From positions 682,001 to 746,000 of the forward strand of contig NZ_JAUSQZ010000001.1 of assembly GCF_030811555.1 (NCBI RefSeq): a stretch of DNA of 64,000 nt, in the 5' to 3' direction. This DNA comes from Kineosporia succinea (GTDB lineage: Bacteria > Actinomycetota > Actinomycetes > Actinomycetales > Kineosporiaceae). The position numbers were made by a program, and so were the translations under genes. The notes below the pieces were generated by a model. The model did not search any database, was not told the origin of the DNA, and worked only from the letters and a program-made list of their open reading frames with translations. Below, piece after piece: positions 36,249-45,462 of the stretch (position 1 is the stretch's first letter; each line of letters starts with the position of its first letter).

Positions 36249-36265
36249 GCTTACGGTCGCTGGTC

Positions 36266-37249
36266 ATGAGAGCACTTCAGTTCAGTGAGTACGGGCCCTC
36301 CAGCGTGCTGCACGTCGCGGACGTGCCCGAGCCGCACGCCGGTCCCGGGCAGGTCCGGATCGCGGTGCGGGCGTCCGGTCTGACGCCCGCGGACACGTAT
36401 TTCCGCTCGGGCCGGTTCCGCGATTGGATGCCCCTGTCCCTCCCGCACACCCTGGGTGTGGACGCGGCGGGCGTGGTGGACGAGGTCGGCGACGGCGTCA
36501 CCGGCACCCGGGTGGGTGACGAGGTGTTCGGCCTGGTCGATCTGGCCTCGCACGGCGGGGCGAACGCGCAGTACGCCGTGCTGGCCCTGTGGGCTGCCCG
36601 CCCCTCCGCGCTGAGCTGGGAGGAGAGCGGTGGGCTGGCCGGCAACGCGGAGACGGCGCAGCGGGTGCTCGACCAGCTCGGGGTCACGGCCGGGGAGACG
36701 CTGCTGATCGAGGGGGCGGCCGGTGGCGTCGGCTCGGTGGCCACGCAGTTCGCGGTGGCCCGGGGGGTGACGGTGATCGGGACGGCCAGCCCGGGCAACC
36801 ACGACTTCCTGCGGGAGCTCGGGGCGCTTCCGGTGGCCTACGGGGCGGGTCTGGGCGAGCGGGTGCGGCGAACGGTGGACGACGTGGTCGGCGCGCGGGG
36901 TTCCGCCGGCTCGGGCTCCGGTCCTCGTGGCGGGCTGGTGGACGCGGTGCTCGACACCGCCGGGAAGGGCTCGCTGCGCGATCTGGTCGAGATCGCGGGC
37001 GGCCCGGAGCGGGTCGTCACGATCGCCGACCTCGAGGGTTCGGCGGAGCTGGGCGTGAAGCTGTCGCGTTCGGCCGGGCCGGGCGCCGACCCGCAGGCCG
37101 CGCACGGCCTGACGACCGCCCACGACCTGGCCCAGCAGGGACGCCTGAAACGCCTCGTGGCCGGGGTCTTCCCGCTGGACGAGGCCGCCCGCGCCCACGA
37201 CCTGAGCGAGACCGGGCACGCCCGGGGAAAGATCGTGCTGGTGCCGTGA
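36266..37249 (+). CDS. NADP-dependent quinone oxidoreductase-like MDR protein
   Basis: 327 residues. The N-terminal GroES-like domain starts MRALQFSEYGPSSVLHVADV and the Rossmann domain has LIEGAAGGVGSVATQFAVA, the zeta-crystallin/QOR pattern. The catalytic-zinc ligands of alcohol dehydrogenases are missing, so it is the zinc-free reductase branch, probably reducing quinones or enones with NADPH. Likely controlled by the divergent TetR gene. A second, less similar MDR gene lies at 57568. Confidence 0.88.
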   Translation: MRALQFSEYGPSSVLHVADVPEPHAGPGQVRIAVRASGLTPADTYFRSGRFRDWMPLSLPHTLGVDAAGVVDEVGDGVTGTRVGDEVFGLVDLASHGGANAQYAVLALWAARPSALSWEESGGLAGNAETAQRVLDQLGVTAGETLLIEGAAGGVGSVATQFAVARGVTVIGTASPGNHDFLRELGALPVAYGAGLGERVRRTVDDVVGARGSAGSGSGPRGGLVDAVLDTAGKGSLRDLVEIAGGPERVVTIADLEGSAELGVKLSRSAGPGADPQAAHGLTTAHDLAQQGRLKRLVAGVFPLDEAARAHDLSETGHARGKIVLVP

Positions 37250-37251
37250 GC

Positions 37252-38448
37252 TCAGGCCGGTGGTTTCGTGGCCGGGGACACCAGCACGGCCACGGCCATC
37301 GCCACGGCGACCGACAGCACGGCGGTGAGCACCGAGAACACCTCGCCCAGCAGCCCGACCAGCGGCGGCCCACCGAGGAAGGCGACGTAGCCCACCGACG
37401 CGACGACGCTCACCCGGGCCGCCGCCCGGGCGGGCTCGTCGGCCGCCGCGCTCATGCCCACCGGGAAGCCCAGCGCCGTGCCGAACCCCCAGAGCACCGC
37501 GCCCACGAAGGCCGGCGGCACGCTCGGCGCGAACACGAAGACCAGGATGCCCAGCGTCGCGGTGACGGCCATGACCTGCATCAGCCCGGACCGGCCGTGA
37601 CGGTCGAGCAGGTGCGGGCCGAACCAGCGCCCGGCGGTCATCGCGGCCAGAACCACCGCGAACCCGAGGGTGCCGACGGCGTCGGACGTCCCGTGCCCGT
37701 CGATGAGAGCCACACTCGCCCAGTCGTTCGCGGTGCCCTCGGCGAACGCGAACGTCAGCACGAACAGCCCGATCAGCAGGGTGCGGGGCTCGACCCAGGC
37801 CGTCAGCGGCGACTGAGGGGCCACCGCCGGCGCACCCGGTTCACGCTCCGGCTCCGGCTCGGTGTCGGGCACGAACCGGCGCACGGCGAGCGGCACGTAG
37901 GCCGACACCGCCACGGCCACCAGCAGCAGGTGCACCGGCGCGGGCACCCCGAGCCACACCATCAGGGCCGACAGCAGCGCCGCGGCCACCGTGCCGATGC
38001 TGAACCCGGCGTGGAACCGCGGCATGATCGCCCGGCCCAGACGGCGTTCCACCACCGCGCCCTGCACGTTCATCGCCACGTCCCAGCCCCCCTGGGCGAA
38101 CCCGAACAGCACCAGGCCGATCACCACCAGCGGCACCCCGGCCTCGTAGCCGAGGGCGATCAGGGCCACCGACGCACCGTCCATGACCGCGAGAGTGGCC
38201 ACCGTGCGCCGGGATCCGAAGCGGGTCACGATCGCCCCGGCCATCGGCAGCGCGATCAGCGACCCGACCGCGATCGCCAGCAGCACCAGGCCGAGCTGGC
38301 CGGCCCCGAGCCCGAGCTTCTCCTTGAACTGGGGAATGCGCGACGCCCAGCTGGCGAAGATGAACCCGGTCGCGATGAAGGCGGCGTAGGTGGCCCGGAT
38401 CCCGGCCCGGGTGTCGTCGAGGGAGGTGTCGACATCGGTGCTCGTCAC
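37252..38448 (-). CDS. MFS transporter, YbjJ/fucose-permease-like
   Basis: 398 residues from GTG at 38448, with AAGGG upstream; an in-frame ATG at 38565 (MKRPYAF) would give a longer N-terminus. Twelve hydrophobic helices, beginning with FIFASWASRIPQFKEKLGLG, a phrase typical of the YbjJ subgroup. Substrate unknown. The gene at 47092 belongs to the same subgroup. It is convergent with the oxidoreductase gene, two bases apart. Confidence 0.82.
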   Translation of the reverse strand: MTSTDVDTSLDDTRAGIRATYAAFIATGFIFASWASRIPQFKEKLGLGAGQLGLVLLAIAVGSLIALPMAGAIVTRFGSRRTVATLAVMDGASVALIALGYEAGVPLVVIGLVLFGFAQGGWDVAMNVQGAVVERRLGRAIMPRFHAGFSIGTVAAALLSALMVWLGVPAPVHLLLVAVAVSAYVPLAVRRFVPDTEPEPEREPGAPAVAPQSPLTAWVEPRTLLIGLFVLTFAFAEGTANDWASVALIDGHGTSDAVGTLGFAVVLAAMTAGRWFGPHLLDRHGRSGLMQVMAVTATLGILVFVFAPSVPPAFVGAVLWGFGTALGFPVGMSAAADEPARAAARVSVVASVGYVAFLGGPPLVGLLGEVFSVLTAVLSVAVAMAVAVLVSPATKPPA

Positions 38449-38673
38449 GGCGGTGTGGCCCTTCGGCACGGCGGAGTCAATGGCCTGGTCGATGAACTCG
38501 CTCTCCGACCTTATCCCGCGCCCGCAACTGAAATGACCGTGCGTGAACGCATATGGCCGCTTCATCCTCCCTCGACGGGTCACGGCCGGATCACCGCTGT
38601 GCGGTCCCTGGTCGTGCGCGGACGGACGGCGTAGTGTCGGCGCCACCGGTGATCACGACCGCAGGAGCCTTCA

Positions 38674-39684
38674 GTGAAGAAGCTGATCAACGCCCCCGAA
38701 GACGTCGTCGTCGAAGCCCTCAGGGGCATGGCGGCGGCTCACCCGCAGCACCTGCGCGTCGACACGGCCAACCGCATCGTCTACCGGGCCACACCGGCCG
38801 CGCCCGGCAAGGTCGCCCTGATCTCCGGTGGCGGTTCCGGCCACGAGCCCCTGCACGGCGGTTTCGTCGGCCCGGGCATGCTCGACGCCGCGATCGCCGG
38901 CGAGGTCTTCACCTCGCCCGTGCCCGACCAGGTGGTCGAGGCGACCCGGCGGGCCGACACCGGCGCCGGGGTCGTGCACATCGTCAAGAACTACACCGGC
39001 GACGTCATGAACTTCGAGATGGCCGCCGAGATCGCCGCCGCCGAGACCGGTGTCGAGGTGGTCTCGGTGATCACCGACGACGACGTCGCCGTGCAGGACT
39101 CGCTCTACACCGCCGGTCGTCGCGGCGTCGGCGTCACCGTGCTGGCCGAGAAGATCGCCGGGGCCGCCGCCGAGCAGGGGCGCCCGCTGCACGAGGTCGC
39201 CGACGTCGTGCGCAGGGTCAACGAGAACGGCCGCAGCATGGGCATGGCCCTCACCAGCTGCACCGTGCCCGCCGCCGGCCGACCCACGTTCGACCTGCCC
39301 GAGCACGAGATGGAGATCGGCGTCGGCATCCACGGCGAGCCGGGCCGCCGCCGGGTGCCGCTGGCCCCGGCGAAGGAGGTCGCGGCGATGCTTCTCGAGC
39401 CGATCCTCGAGGACCTCCGCACCGCCGTGGGAGACACGAAAGACGTCATCGCCTTCGTCAACGGCATGGGCGCCACCCCGCTGCTCGAGCTCTACCTGAT
39501 GTACGGCGAGGTCTCGGCCCTGCTCGCGAAGGCCGGCGTGAACGTGGTGCGCTCGCTGGTCGGGCCCTACATCACCAGTCTCGACATGGCCGGTTGCTCG
39601 GTCACCCTGCTCAGGGTGGACGATGATCTGGTCCGTCTGTGGGATGCCCCGGTCAACACACCGGGACTGCGCTGGGGAGCCTGA
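38674..39684 (+). CDS. dhaK: PTS-dependent dihydroxyacetone kinase, DhaK subunit
   Basis: 336 residues. It contains LISGGGSGHEPLHGGFVG (substrate pocket) and the covalent substrate-binding His220 in GVGIHGEPG. It binds dihydroxyacetone as a hemiaminal, which is phosphorylated by phospho-DhaL. GTG start 38674, preceded by AGGAG. First gene of dhaKLM; the next gene starts on its last base (TGATG). Confidence 0.96.
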   Translation: MKKLINAPEDVVVEALRGMAAAHPQHLRVDTANRIVYRATPAAPGKVALISGGGSGHEPLHGGFVGPGMLDAAIAGEVFTSPVPDQVVEATRRADTGAGVVHIVKNYTGDVMNFEMAAEIAAAETGVEVVSVITDDDVAVQDSLYTAGRRGVGVTVLAEKIAGAAAEQGRPLHEVADVVRRVNENGRSMGMALTSCTVPAAGRPTFDLPEHEMEIGVGIHGEPGRRRVPLAPAKEVAAMLLEPILEDLRTAVGDTKDVIAFVNGMGATPLLELYLMYGEVSALLAKAGVNVVRSLVGPYITSLDMAGCSVTLLRVDDDLVRLWDAPVNTPGLRWGA

Positions 39685-40340
39685 TGAGCGAGATCGTCGA
39701 TGTCACCACCCTGAGGTCCTGGCTGATCCGGTTCGCCGGTGACGTCGAGGAGCACGCGGCCGAGCTGACCGAGCTGGACTCGGCCATCGGCGACGCCGAT
39801 CACGGCTCGAACCTCGCACGGGGCATGAAGGCCGTGGTCAGCGTGCTGGCCGACGACTCGACCCCGCCCAGCATCGGCCCGATGCTCAAGCAGTCCGGCA
39901 TGGCCCTGGTCAGCACCGTGGGCGGCGCGAGCGGCCCGCTGTACGGCACGTTCTTCCTGCGCATGGCCACCGCGGCGGGTGAGTGCGACGCTCTCGGCCC
40001 GGACTCGCTGGCCGCCGCCTTCCGGGCCGGGCTGGAGGGGGTCGTGGCCCGGGGCAAGGCCTCCGCCGGCGACAAGACGATGCTCGACGCGCTGATCCCG
40101 GCCGTCGACGCGTTCGAGGCCGCGCTCGGGGAGGGCAAGCCGTTCGGCGACGCGATCCGGGCCGCGGCCGACGCCGCCGAGGCCGGGCGCGACGCCACGA
40201 CCGGGCTGCTCGCCCGCAAGGGCCGCGCCAGCTACCTGGGCGAACGCAGTGTGGGACACCAGGATCCGGGCGCGACCAGCACGGCCCTGCTGTTCCGGGC
40301 CGCCGCCACCACGATGATCGACGGCGAGGACGGCAAGTAA
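39684..40340 (+). CDS. dhaL: Dihydroxyacetone kinase ADP-binding subunit DhaL
   Basis: 218 residues. LDSAIGDADHGSNLARGM holds the Asp/His residues that bind the two magnesium ions and ADP. The C-terminus has GRASYLGERSVGHQDPGATS, the second nucleotide-contact region. DhaL keeps ADP bound, is rephosphorylated by DhaM and passes the phosphate to dihydroxyacetone on DhaK. Start overlaps the dhaK stop by one base. Confidence 0.96.
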   Translation: MSEIVDVTTLRSWLIRFAGDVEEHAAELTELDSAIGDADHGSNLARGMKAVVSVLADDSTPPSIGPMLKQSGMALVSTVGGASGPLYGTFFLRMATAAGECDALGPDSLAAAFRAGLEGVVARGKASAGDKTMLDALIPAVDAFEAALGEGKPFGDAIRAAADAAEAGRDATTGLLARKGRASYLGERSVGHQDPGATSTALLFRAAATTMIDGEDGK

Positions 40341-40346
40341 CCCGAC

Positions 40347-42821
40347 ATGACGCAACCGGTCGGCACGGCTGAACAGGTGGGCGAGGCCGACCGGGTCGGC
40401 ATCGTCGTGGTCTCGCACAGCCGTCCGCTGGCCCGGGCCGTGGTGGCCCTGGCCGGTGAGATGGCGCCCGGGGTCACGGTCGCGATCGCGGCCGGGCTCG
40501 ACGAGGAGACGCTGGGCACCGACGCGGTCGCGATCTCCGAGGCGATCGCGTCGGTCGACGGCGAGGCCGGCGTTCTCGTGCTGATGGACCTGGGCAGTGC
40601 CGTGCTCTCGGCCGAGCTCGCGCTCGAGTTCGTCGAGGTCCCCGACCGGGTGCTGCTCTGCTCGGCCCCGCTCGTCGAGGGGCTGGTGGCGGCGGTGGTC
40701 ACGGCCGCCTCCGGCGCCACCCGGGCCGAGGTCGCCGCCGAGGCGCGAAACGGCCTCGCGGGCAAGCAGAGTCAGCTGGGCGATCACGGGCGACCGCCGG
40801 ACGACGCGTCGGTCTCGCCTGCCGCTGCGAACCCACCGGCCAGCTTCACCGTCACTCCGGCCCACGGCCTGCACGCCCGGCCCGCCGCGAGACTCGTGAC
40901 GCTGCTGCGCGACCTGGACGCCGTCGTCGAGATCCGCAACGCCACCACCGGTTCCGCCTGGGTCCCGGCCACCAGCCTGTCCCGGGTCGCCACGCTGGGC
41001 CTGCTCAACGGCCACGAGATGCAGGCCCGGGCGAGCGGCCCGCAGGCCGGCGACGCTCTCGCCGCCATCGGCGCCCTGGCCGCCCGCACCTTCGACGAGA
41101 CCACCGAAGACGTCGCCCCACCCGTGGTTCCCGGCGGCCCGATGCCCGCCTCCCCCGGCATCGCGATCGGTTCCGTGCGGCGACCCACCGCCTCCCCCGG
41201 CCTCGAGGCACCCGGGCTCCACGACGTCCTCACGCAGACCCCCGAACTCGAGAAGCGGGCCCTGACCGCCGCTCTCGAGACCGTGCGGGCGCGCATCACC
41301 GCCCTGAAGAGCCGCGTGGCGGCCACCGAGGCCGAGATCTTCGACGCGCACCTCACCCTGCTCGGCGACCCGGCCCTGCTGGACGAGGCGTCGGCCCGGG
41401 TCGACGACGGCGCGTCGGCCGCGCTCGCCTGGGCCACCGCCGCCCGGGAGACCGCCCGGCAGTTCGAGGGCCTCACCGACCCCTACCTGGCCGCCCGGGC
41501 CACCGACGTCCGCGCCGTCGGTGAGCAGGTGCTCGCCGAGCTCCTGCCCGCCGAACCGGCGGCCACCGGCCGGACCCCCCGGGCCGGTGGCGCCGGAACG
41601 ATTCTCGTGGTCGCCGACCTCACCCCGGCCCAGGCCGCGGAACTCGACAGCGGCACCACCCACGGCGTCGTGACGGCGTTCGGCAGCCCGACCGGGCACG
41701 CCGCCATCCTGACCCGGGCCCGGGGCGTCCCGGCCGTGGTCGCCGCCGGCGCCGCCGTGCTCGACCTGCCCGAGGGCACCGTCGTGGCGCTCGACGGATC
41801 CACCGGCGAACTCGTGATCGACCCCGGGACCGCCGTGCAGCAGGCCTTCCGGAGCCGCGACCGCGAACGCCGGCAGGCCACCGAAACCGCTCTGCGGCAC
41901 ACCCACAGCCCCGCCGTCACCCGCGACGGCGTCCGCATCCTGGTCGCCGCCAACGCGTCCACCCCGGCCGAGGCCACCGCCGCCCGCGCCCGCGGCGCCG
42001 ATCTGATCGGGCTGGTCCGCACCGAGTTCCTGTTCCTGGGCCGCGACACCGCGCCCGACCTCGACGAGCAGGAGGCGGCCTACCTCGACCTGGCCGACGC
42101 CTTCGGCGGCGAGCGCATCACCCTGCGCACCCTCGACGTCGGCGGTGACAAACCGCTGGGCTACCTGCCGATGCCGGCCGAGGCGAACCCGTTCCTCGGG
42201 GTGCGGGGGCTGCGGCTCGGGCTGCGCCGCCGTGACCTGCTGACCACCCAGCTGCGGGCGATCGTGCGCACCGCCCGGCAGACGCCGGTCAGCGTGATGT
42301 TCCCGATGGTGACCACGCTCGACGAGCTCCGCACCGCGAGAACCCTTCTGCACGAGGCCTGCGAGGGCACGGTCCCGGCCGGCCTGCGGGTGGGGATCAT
42401 GGTCGAGGTGCCCGCCGCCGCCCTGAAGGCGGCCGCCTTCGCCCCGCACGTCGACTTCTTCAGCATCGGCACCAACGACCTCACCCAGTACACGCTGGCC
42501 GCCGAGCGCGGCAACGACGCGGTCGCGGCACTGGGCGATCCGTTCGACCCGGCCGTGCTGCAGCTCGTGCGGGCCACCGGCAACGGCGCCGCCGGCCAGG
42601 CCGAGGTGGCGGTGTGCGGGGAGTTCGCCGCCGACGTGCGGTCCGTGGCCCTGCTGGCCGGCCTGGGGGTGACGGAGCTGAGCGTGAACCCGCGCTCGGT
42701 GCCGGACATCAAGCACACGATCCGCCGCACCGACCTCGGCGAGGCCCGTGACCTGGCCGCTCGAGCACTGCTCCAGGCCTCCGCGGACCAGGTGCGCGAC
42801 CTGCTCCCGCCCCCCGGTTGA
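40347..42821 (+). CDS. dhaM: DhaM fused to HPr and PTS Enzyme I
   Basis: 824 residues. An EIIA-Man-like DhaM domain (about residues 15-140) with His24 in VVSHSRPLA is followed by an HPr domain (about 165-255) with His176 in HGLHARPAA. An Enzyme I-like region (about 275-820) has the phospho-His in SPTGHAAILTR (His451), VEVPAAALKAA..FSIGTNDLTQYT and Cys757 in CGEFAAD. It thus carries the whole chain from PEP to DhaL in one protein. The start is six bases after dhaL. Phosphorylation of DHA to DHAP feeds lower glycolysis. Confidence 0.95.
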   Translation: MTQPVGTAEQVGEADRVGIVVVSHSRPLARAVVALAGEMAPGVTVAIAAGLDEETLGTDAVAISEAIASVDGEAGVLVLMDLGSAVLSAELALEFVEVPDRVLLCSAPLVEGLVAAVVTAASGATRAEVAAEARNGLAGKQSQLGDHGRPPDDASVSPAAANPPASFTVTPAHGLHARPAARLVTLLRDLDAVVEIRNATTGSAWVPATSLSRVATLGLLNGHEMQARASGPQAGDALAAIGALAARTFDETTEDVAPPVVPGGPMPASPGIAIGSVRRPTASPGLEAPGLHDVLTQTPELEKRALTAALETVRARITALKSRVAATEAEIFDAHLTLLGDPALLDEASARVDDGASAALAWATAARETARQFEGLTDPYLAARATDVRAVGEQVLAELLPAEPAATGRTPRAGGAGTILVVADLTPAQAAELDSGTTHGVVTAFGSPTGHAAILTRARGVPAVVAAGAAVLDLPEGTVVALDGSTGELVIDPGTAVQQAFRSRDRERRQATETALRHTHSPAVTRDGVRILVAANASTPAEATAARARGADLIGLVRTEFLFLGRDTAPDLDEQEAAYLDLADAFGGERITLRTLDVGGDKPLGYLPMPAEANPFLGVRGLRLGLRRRDLLTTQLRAIVRTARQTPVSVMFPMVTTLDELRTARTLLHEACEGTVPAGLRVGIMVEVPAAALKAAAFAPHVDFFSIGTNDLTQYTLAAERGNDAVAALGDPFDPAVLQLVRATGNGAAGQAEVAVCGEFAADVRSVALLAGLGVTELSVNPRSVPDIKHTIRRTDLGEARDLAARALLQASADQVRDLLPPPG

Positions 42822-42936
42822 TCACCACATAGTCACCCCTCCCCGCCGGCCCCGTAATCTTGGGTTAACAACCGGCGAACTCTGTCGTACGCCTTTCTCG
42901 CACCCCTGGAACCGAACAACATTCGGGGTGAACCCT

Positions 42937-44151
42937 GTGGCCGTGACGACAGCAACGGTCATTCTCATCCTGGTCGTCGTGGTAGCTCTGGCCTTCGATT
43001 TCACCAACGGCTTCCACGACACGGCCAACGCCATGGCCACGTCCATCGCGACCGGCGCCCTGACCCCCAAGGTCGCCGTCGCGCTGTCCGGCGCCCTCAA
43101 CCTGGTCGGCGCCTTCCTGTCCGTCGAGGTGGCCCTGACGGTGACCAACGCCGTCATCAAGATCCAGAACTCCGACGGCACCCCCAAACCCGAACTGCTC
43201 GACGGCGGCGGGTCCGACCTGCTGCTCATCGTGCTGGCGGGCCTCATCGGCGGGATCACCTGGAACCTGCTGACCTGGCTGCTCGGCCTGCCCTCCAGCT
43301 CCTCGCACGCCCTGTTCGGCGGCCTGATCGGCGCGGCCCTGGCCGGTCTGGGCACCAGCGGCGTGAACTGGAACGGTGACGGCTCCAAGATCGACGGCGT
43401 GGTGGGCAAGGTGATCCTGCCCGCACTGATGTCACCGATCATCGCCGGGGTCGTGGCCGCCGTCGGCACCTGGCTGGTCTACCGGATCACCGCCGGGGTG
43501 GCTCAGCGCTTCACCGAGAACGGTTTCCGCTGGGGCCAGATCGGTTCCGCCTCGCTGGTCTCGCTGGCCCACGGCACCAACGACGCGCAGAAGACGATGG
43601 GGGTCATCACCCTCGGCCTGATCGCGTCGGGCCACTGGACCGACCCGGAGAACATCCCGTTCTGGGTCAAGGCCGCCTGTGCGATCGCCATCGCCAGTGG
43701 CACCTACCTGGGTGGGTGGCGCATCATCCGCACCCTCGGCAAGGGCCTGGTCGAGATCGCCTCCCCGCAGGGCATGGCGGCCGAGGGCGCGTCCGGCGCC
43801 GTCATCCTGATCTCCAGCCACCTGGGCCTGGCCCTGTCCACCACGCACGTCGCGACCGGCTCGATCCTCGGCTCCGGCGTGGGCAAGCCGGGCGCGACCG
43901 TGCGCTGGCGGGTGGCCGGCCGGATGGTCGCGGCCTGGCTGATCACGCTGCCCGCGGCCGGTCTGGTCGGGGCGATCACCTGGTACGTCGCCGACCTCCT
44001 GGGCGGCGGGCTGCTCGGGGCGATCGTCATCACCGCGTTCCTGGCGGCGGCGGCCGCGTCCATGTACCTGCACTCGAAGAAGACGCCGATCCACCCGGGC
44101 AACGTCAACGACGAGTGGGACACCCCCGCCCAGCAGCCCACCGCAGCCTAG
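42937..44151 (+). CDS. Inorganic phosphate transporter, PiT family
   Basis: 404 residues from GTG at 42937; GTG 42928 is an alternative. Signature FDFTNGFHDTANAMATSIATG occurs at about residues 18-38 and a second copy, GSASLVSLAHGTNDAQKTMG, near 200, as expected for the two halves of PiT (PF01384). About ten hydrophobic helices. Low-affinity phosphate/metal-phosphate uptake driven by the proton gradient. It leads a three-gene operon with the small membrane protein and DUF3349, the same order as pitA-Rv0544c-Rv0543c in mycobacteria. Confidence 0.92.
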   Translation: MAVTTATVILILVVVVALAFDFTNGFHDTANAMATSIATGALTPKVAVALSGALNLVGAFLSVEVALTVTNAVIKIQNSDGTPKPELLDGGGSDLLLIVLAGLIGGITWNLLTWLLGLPSSSSHALFGGLIGAALAGLGTSGVNWNGDGSKIDGVVGKVILPALMSPIIAGVVAAVGTWLVYRITAGVAQRFTENGFRWGQIGSASLVSLAHGTNDAQKTMGVITLGLIASGHWTDPENIPFWVKAACAIAIASGTYLGGWRIIRTLGKGLVEIASPQGMAAEGASGAVILISSHLGLALSTTHVATGSILGSGVGKPGATVRWRVAGRMVAAWLITLPAAGLVGAITWYVADLLGGGLLGAIVITAFLAAAAASMYLHSKKTPIHPGNVNDEWDTPAQQPTAA

Positions 44152-44162
44152 AAGGGCCTGAC

Positions 44163-44471
44163 ATGCACACGCTTTCCCTCGAGTGGCAGGCCATCTGGAA
44201 GATCTTCGTGGTCTCCGTGATTCTCGGTGCCGGCCTGCCCGCCCTCTTCGCCCTCGGCATCCGCGCGATGGCGTTCGGCACCGGCGGCGAGGCCGAGGAA
44301 CACGCCGCCGGTGTCTCCCCCGCCCCGCACCCGGCCGGCCGGGCCCTGGCCTTCGTGATCTTCGCTCTCGTGCTGCTGGTCGTCGCGCTCGGCATCATGG
44401 TGATCGTGGCCGGCGGCTTCGGCAAAGAGGTCAGCTTCGACCACATCTACCCCGTGCTCGCTGACAAATAG
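44163..44471 (+). CDS. Small two-helix membrane protein, Pit-operon partner
   Basis: 102 residues from ATG at 44163, with AGAAGGG seven bases upstream. Two hydrophobic helices (about residues 12-35 and 58-82) joined by an acidic loop with GEAEEHAAG. Twelve bases after the Pit stop and 18 before the DUF3349 gene. The equivalent in M. tuberculosis is Rv0544c, uncharacterised; a modulator of Pit is an inference from synteny. Confidence 0.8.
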   Translation: MHTLSLEWQAIWKIFVVSVILGAGLPALFALGIRAMAFGTGGEAEEHAAGVSPAPHPAGRALAFVIFALVLLVVALGIMVIVAGGFGKEVSFDHIYPVLADK

Positions 44472-44489
44472 GCCGAGTGAGGATCTGAC

Positions 44490-44798
44490 ATGAGTGACGA
44501 GATCTCCATCGTCAACCGGGTGGTGGACTGGCTGCGCGCTGGATATCCCGCCGGTGTGCCCCAGCAGGACTACGTGGTGCTGCTCGGCCTGCTGCGCCGC
44601 AAGCTGACCGAGGCCGAGGTGCATCAGATCTCCGCCGACCTGGCCATGCAGGCCGAGCTCGGCGCCGAGATCACCTCGGCCGACGTCGAGCAGCTGATCG
44701 GCGACGCCACGCTCGACACCGCCTCGCCGGAGGACATCTCCCGGGTCTCGGCCCGGCTCGCGGCGGGTGGCTGGCCGCTGGCCGACATCGAGAGCTGA
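44490..44798 (+). CDS. DUF3349 domain protein
   Basis: 102 residues, all soluble and helical, starting MSDEISIVNRVVDWLRAGYP, which matches the DUF3349 family (Rv0543c in M. tuberculosis). The family fold is known but the function is not. Last gene of the Pit operon; a 30-base palindrome follows. Confidence 0.88.
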   Translation: MSDEISIVNRVVDWLRAGYPAGVPQQDYVVLLGLLRRKLTEAEVHQISADLAMQAELGAEITSADVEQLIGDATLDTASPEDISRVSARLAAGGWPLADIES

Positions 44799-44803
44799 GA
44801 GCA

Positions 44804-44833
44804 TGCGTGGCTGATCCCGGGATCAGCCACGCA
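44804..44833. terminator. Bidirectional terminator palindrome
   Basis: A perfect 30-base palindrome centred on CCCGGG, with arms TGCGTGGCTGATCCC. It lies between the convergent DUF3349 and TIGR03086-type genes and includes the stop codon (44823-44825) of the latter. Confidence 0.8.
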
Positions 44834-45404
44834 CCGCCCAGCGCGGGTCCCGCCCGGTCAGCCCGAGCACCCGCTCGAACACCGGCGCCCCGGCCGGGAC
44901 CTCGACCACCTCACCGAAAATGGCACTGCGCAGCGGCAGATCGCCGTCGGCCCCTTCCTGCGCCGACCAGAACGTGAGCAGCGCACCGGCCACGTCCGGA
45001 TGCACCGTGAGCTCCTGCCCGGTGGCGACGGCCAGGTCCCAGCTGTGCACGACCACCTCGTCGAGCGCCACCAGGGCGCACACCTCCCCCGGCATCGCGA
45101 CGCCCCCGACCGTGGTCACGCCCTGCCAGGCCGACGGGTCGGCCCAGGCGGCGGCCAGCGTGCCGAGCCGGCGCGGCAGCTCGTCGCGCCAGCCCTCGGG
45201 CAGCGCACCGGTGGGCTCGGGCGGGGGGCCTCCGACCGGCAGCGACTGCTTGGCCGCGCCGAGGGTGAAGGCGTACGACAGCCCGAGCAGGTGGTCGAGC
45301 ACCTGCTCGACCGGCCACTTCCCGCACGGTGTCGGGCCTTCCAGGTCACGCACCCCCGGCAGCAGCCGGGCGGCCTCGGTGGTGGCGGGTGTGAAGTCGA
45401 TCAT
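44823..45404 (-). CDS. TIGR03086-type DinB-like metal-binding protein
   Basis: 193 residues with a DinB/mycothiol-maleylpyruvate-isomerase-like helical fold. PTPCGKWPVEQVLDHLLGLS carries the first metal-binding His, and DEVVVHSWDLAVATG the second His/Asp, as in TIGR03086 members. Family members are thought to bind zinc; some are mycothiol-dependent. Substrate unknown. ATG at 45404; 58 bases separate it from the upstream membrane-protein gene on the same strand. Confidence 0.88.
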   Translation of the reverse strand: MIDFTPATTEAARLLPGVRDLEGPTPCGKWPVEQVLDHLLGLSYAFTLGAAKQSLPVGGPPPEPTGALPEGWRDELPRRLGTLAAAWADPSAWQGVTTVGGVAMPGEVCALVALDEVVVHSWDLAVATGQELTVHPDVAGALLTFWSAQEGADGDLPLRSAIFGEVVEVPAGAPVFERVLGLTGRDPRWAVRG

Positions 45405-45462
45405 GACGATCCTCCCCGGGAACGGAAACGTTCACCGCTAGGACGACCACCACGCCCTCAAT

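Noticed and set aside
39567-42716. Long leftward open frame opposite dhaL/dhaM
   Set aside because: Shadow of dhaK/dhaL/dhaM, Gly/Arg/Val-rich with no recognisable domain.
42822-42936. Possible PHO box (GGGTTAACAACC..GGCGAACTC) upstream of the Pit gene
   Set aside because: Only loosely like known PhoP direct repeats; without alignment to relatives it cannot be supported.
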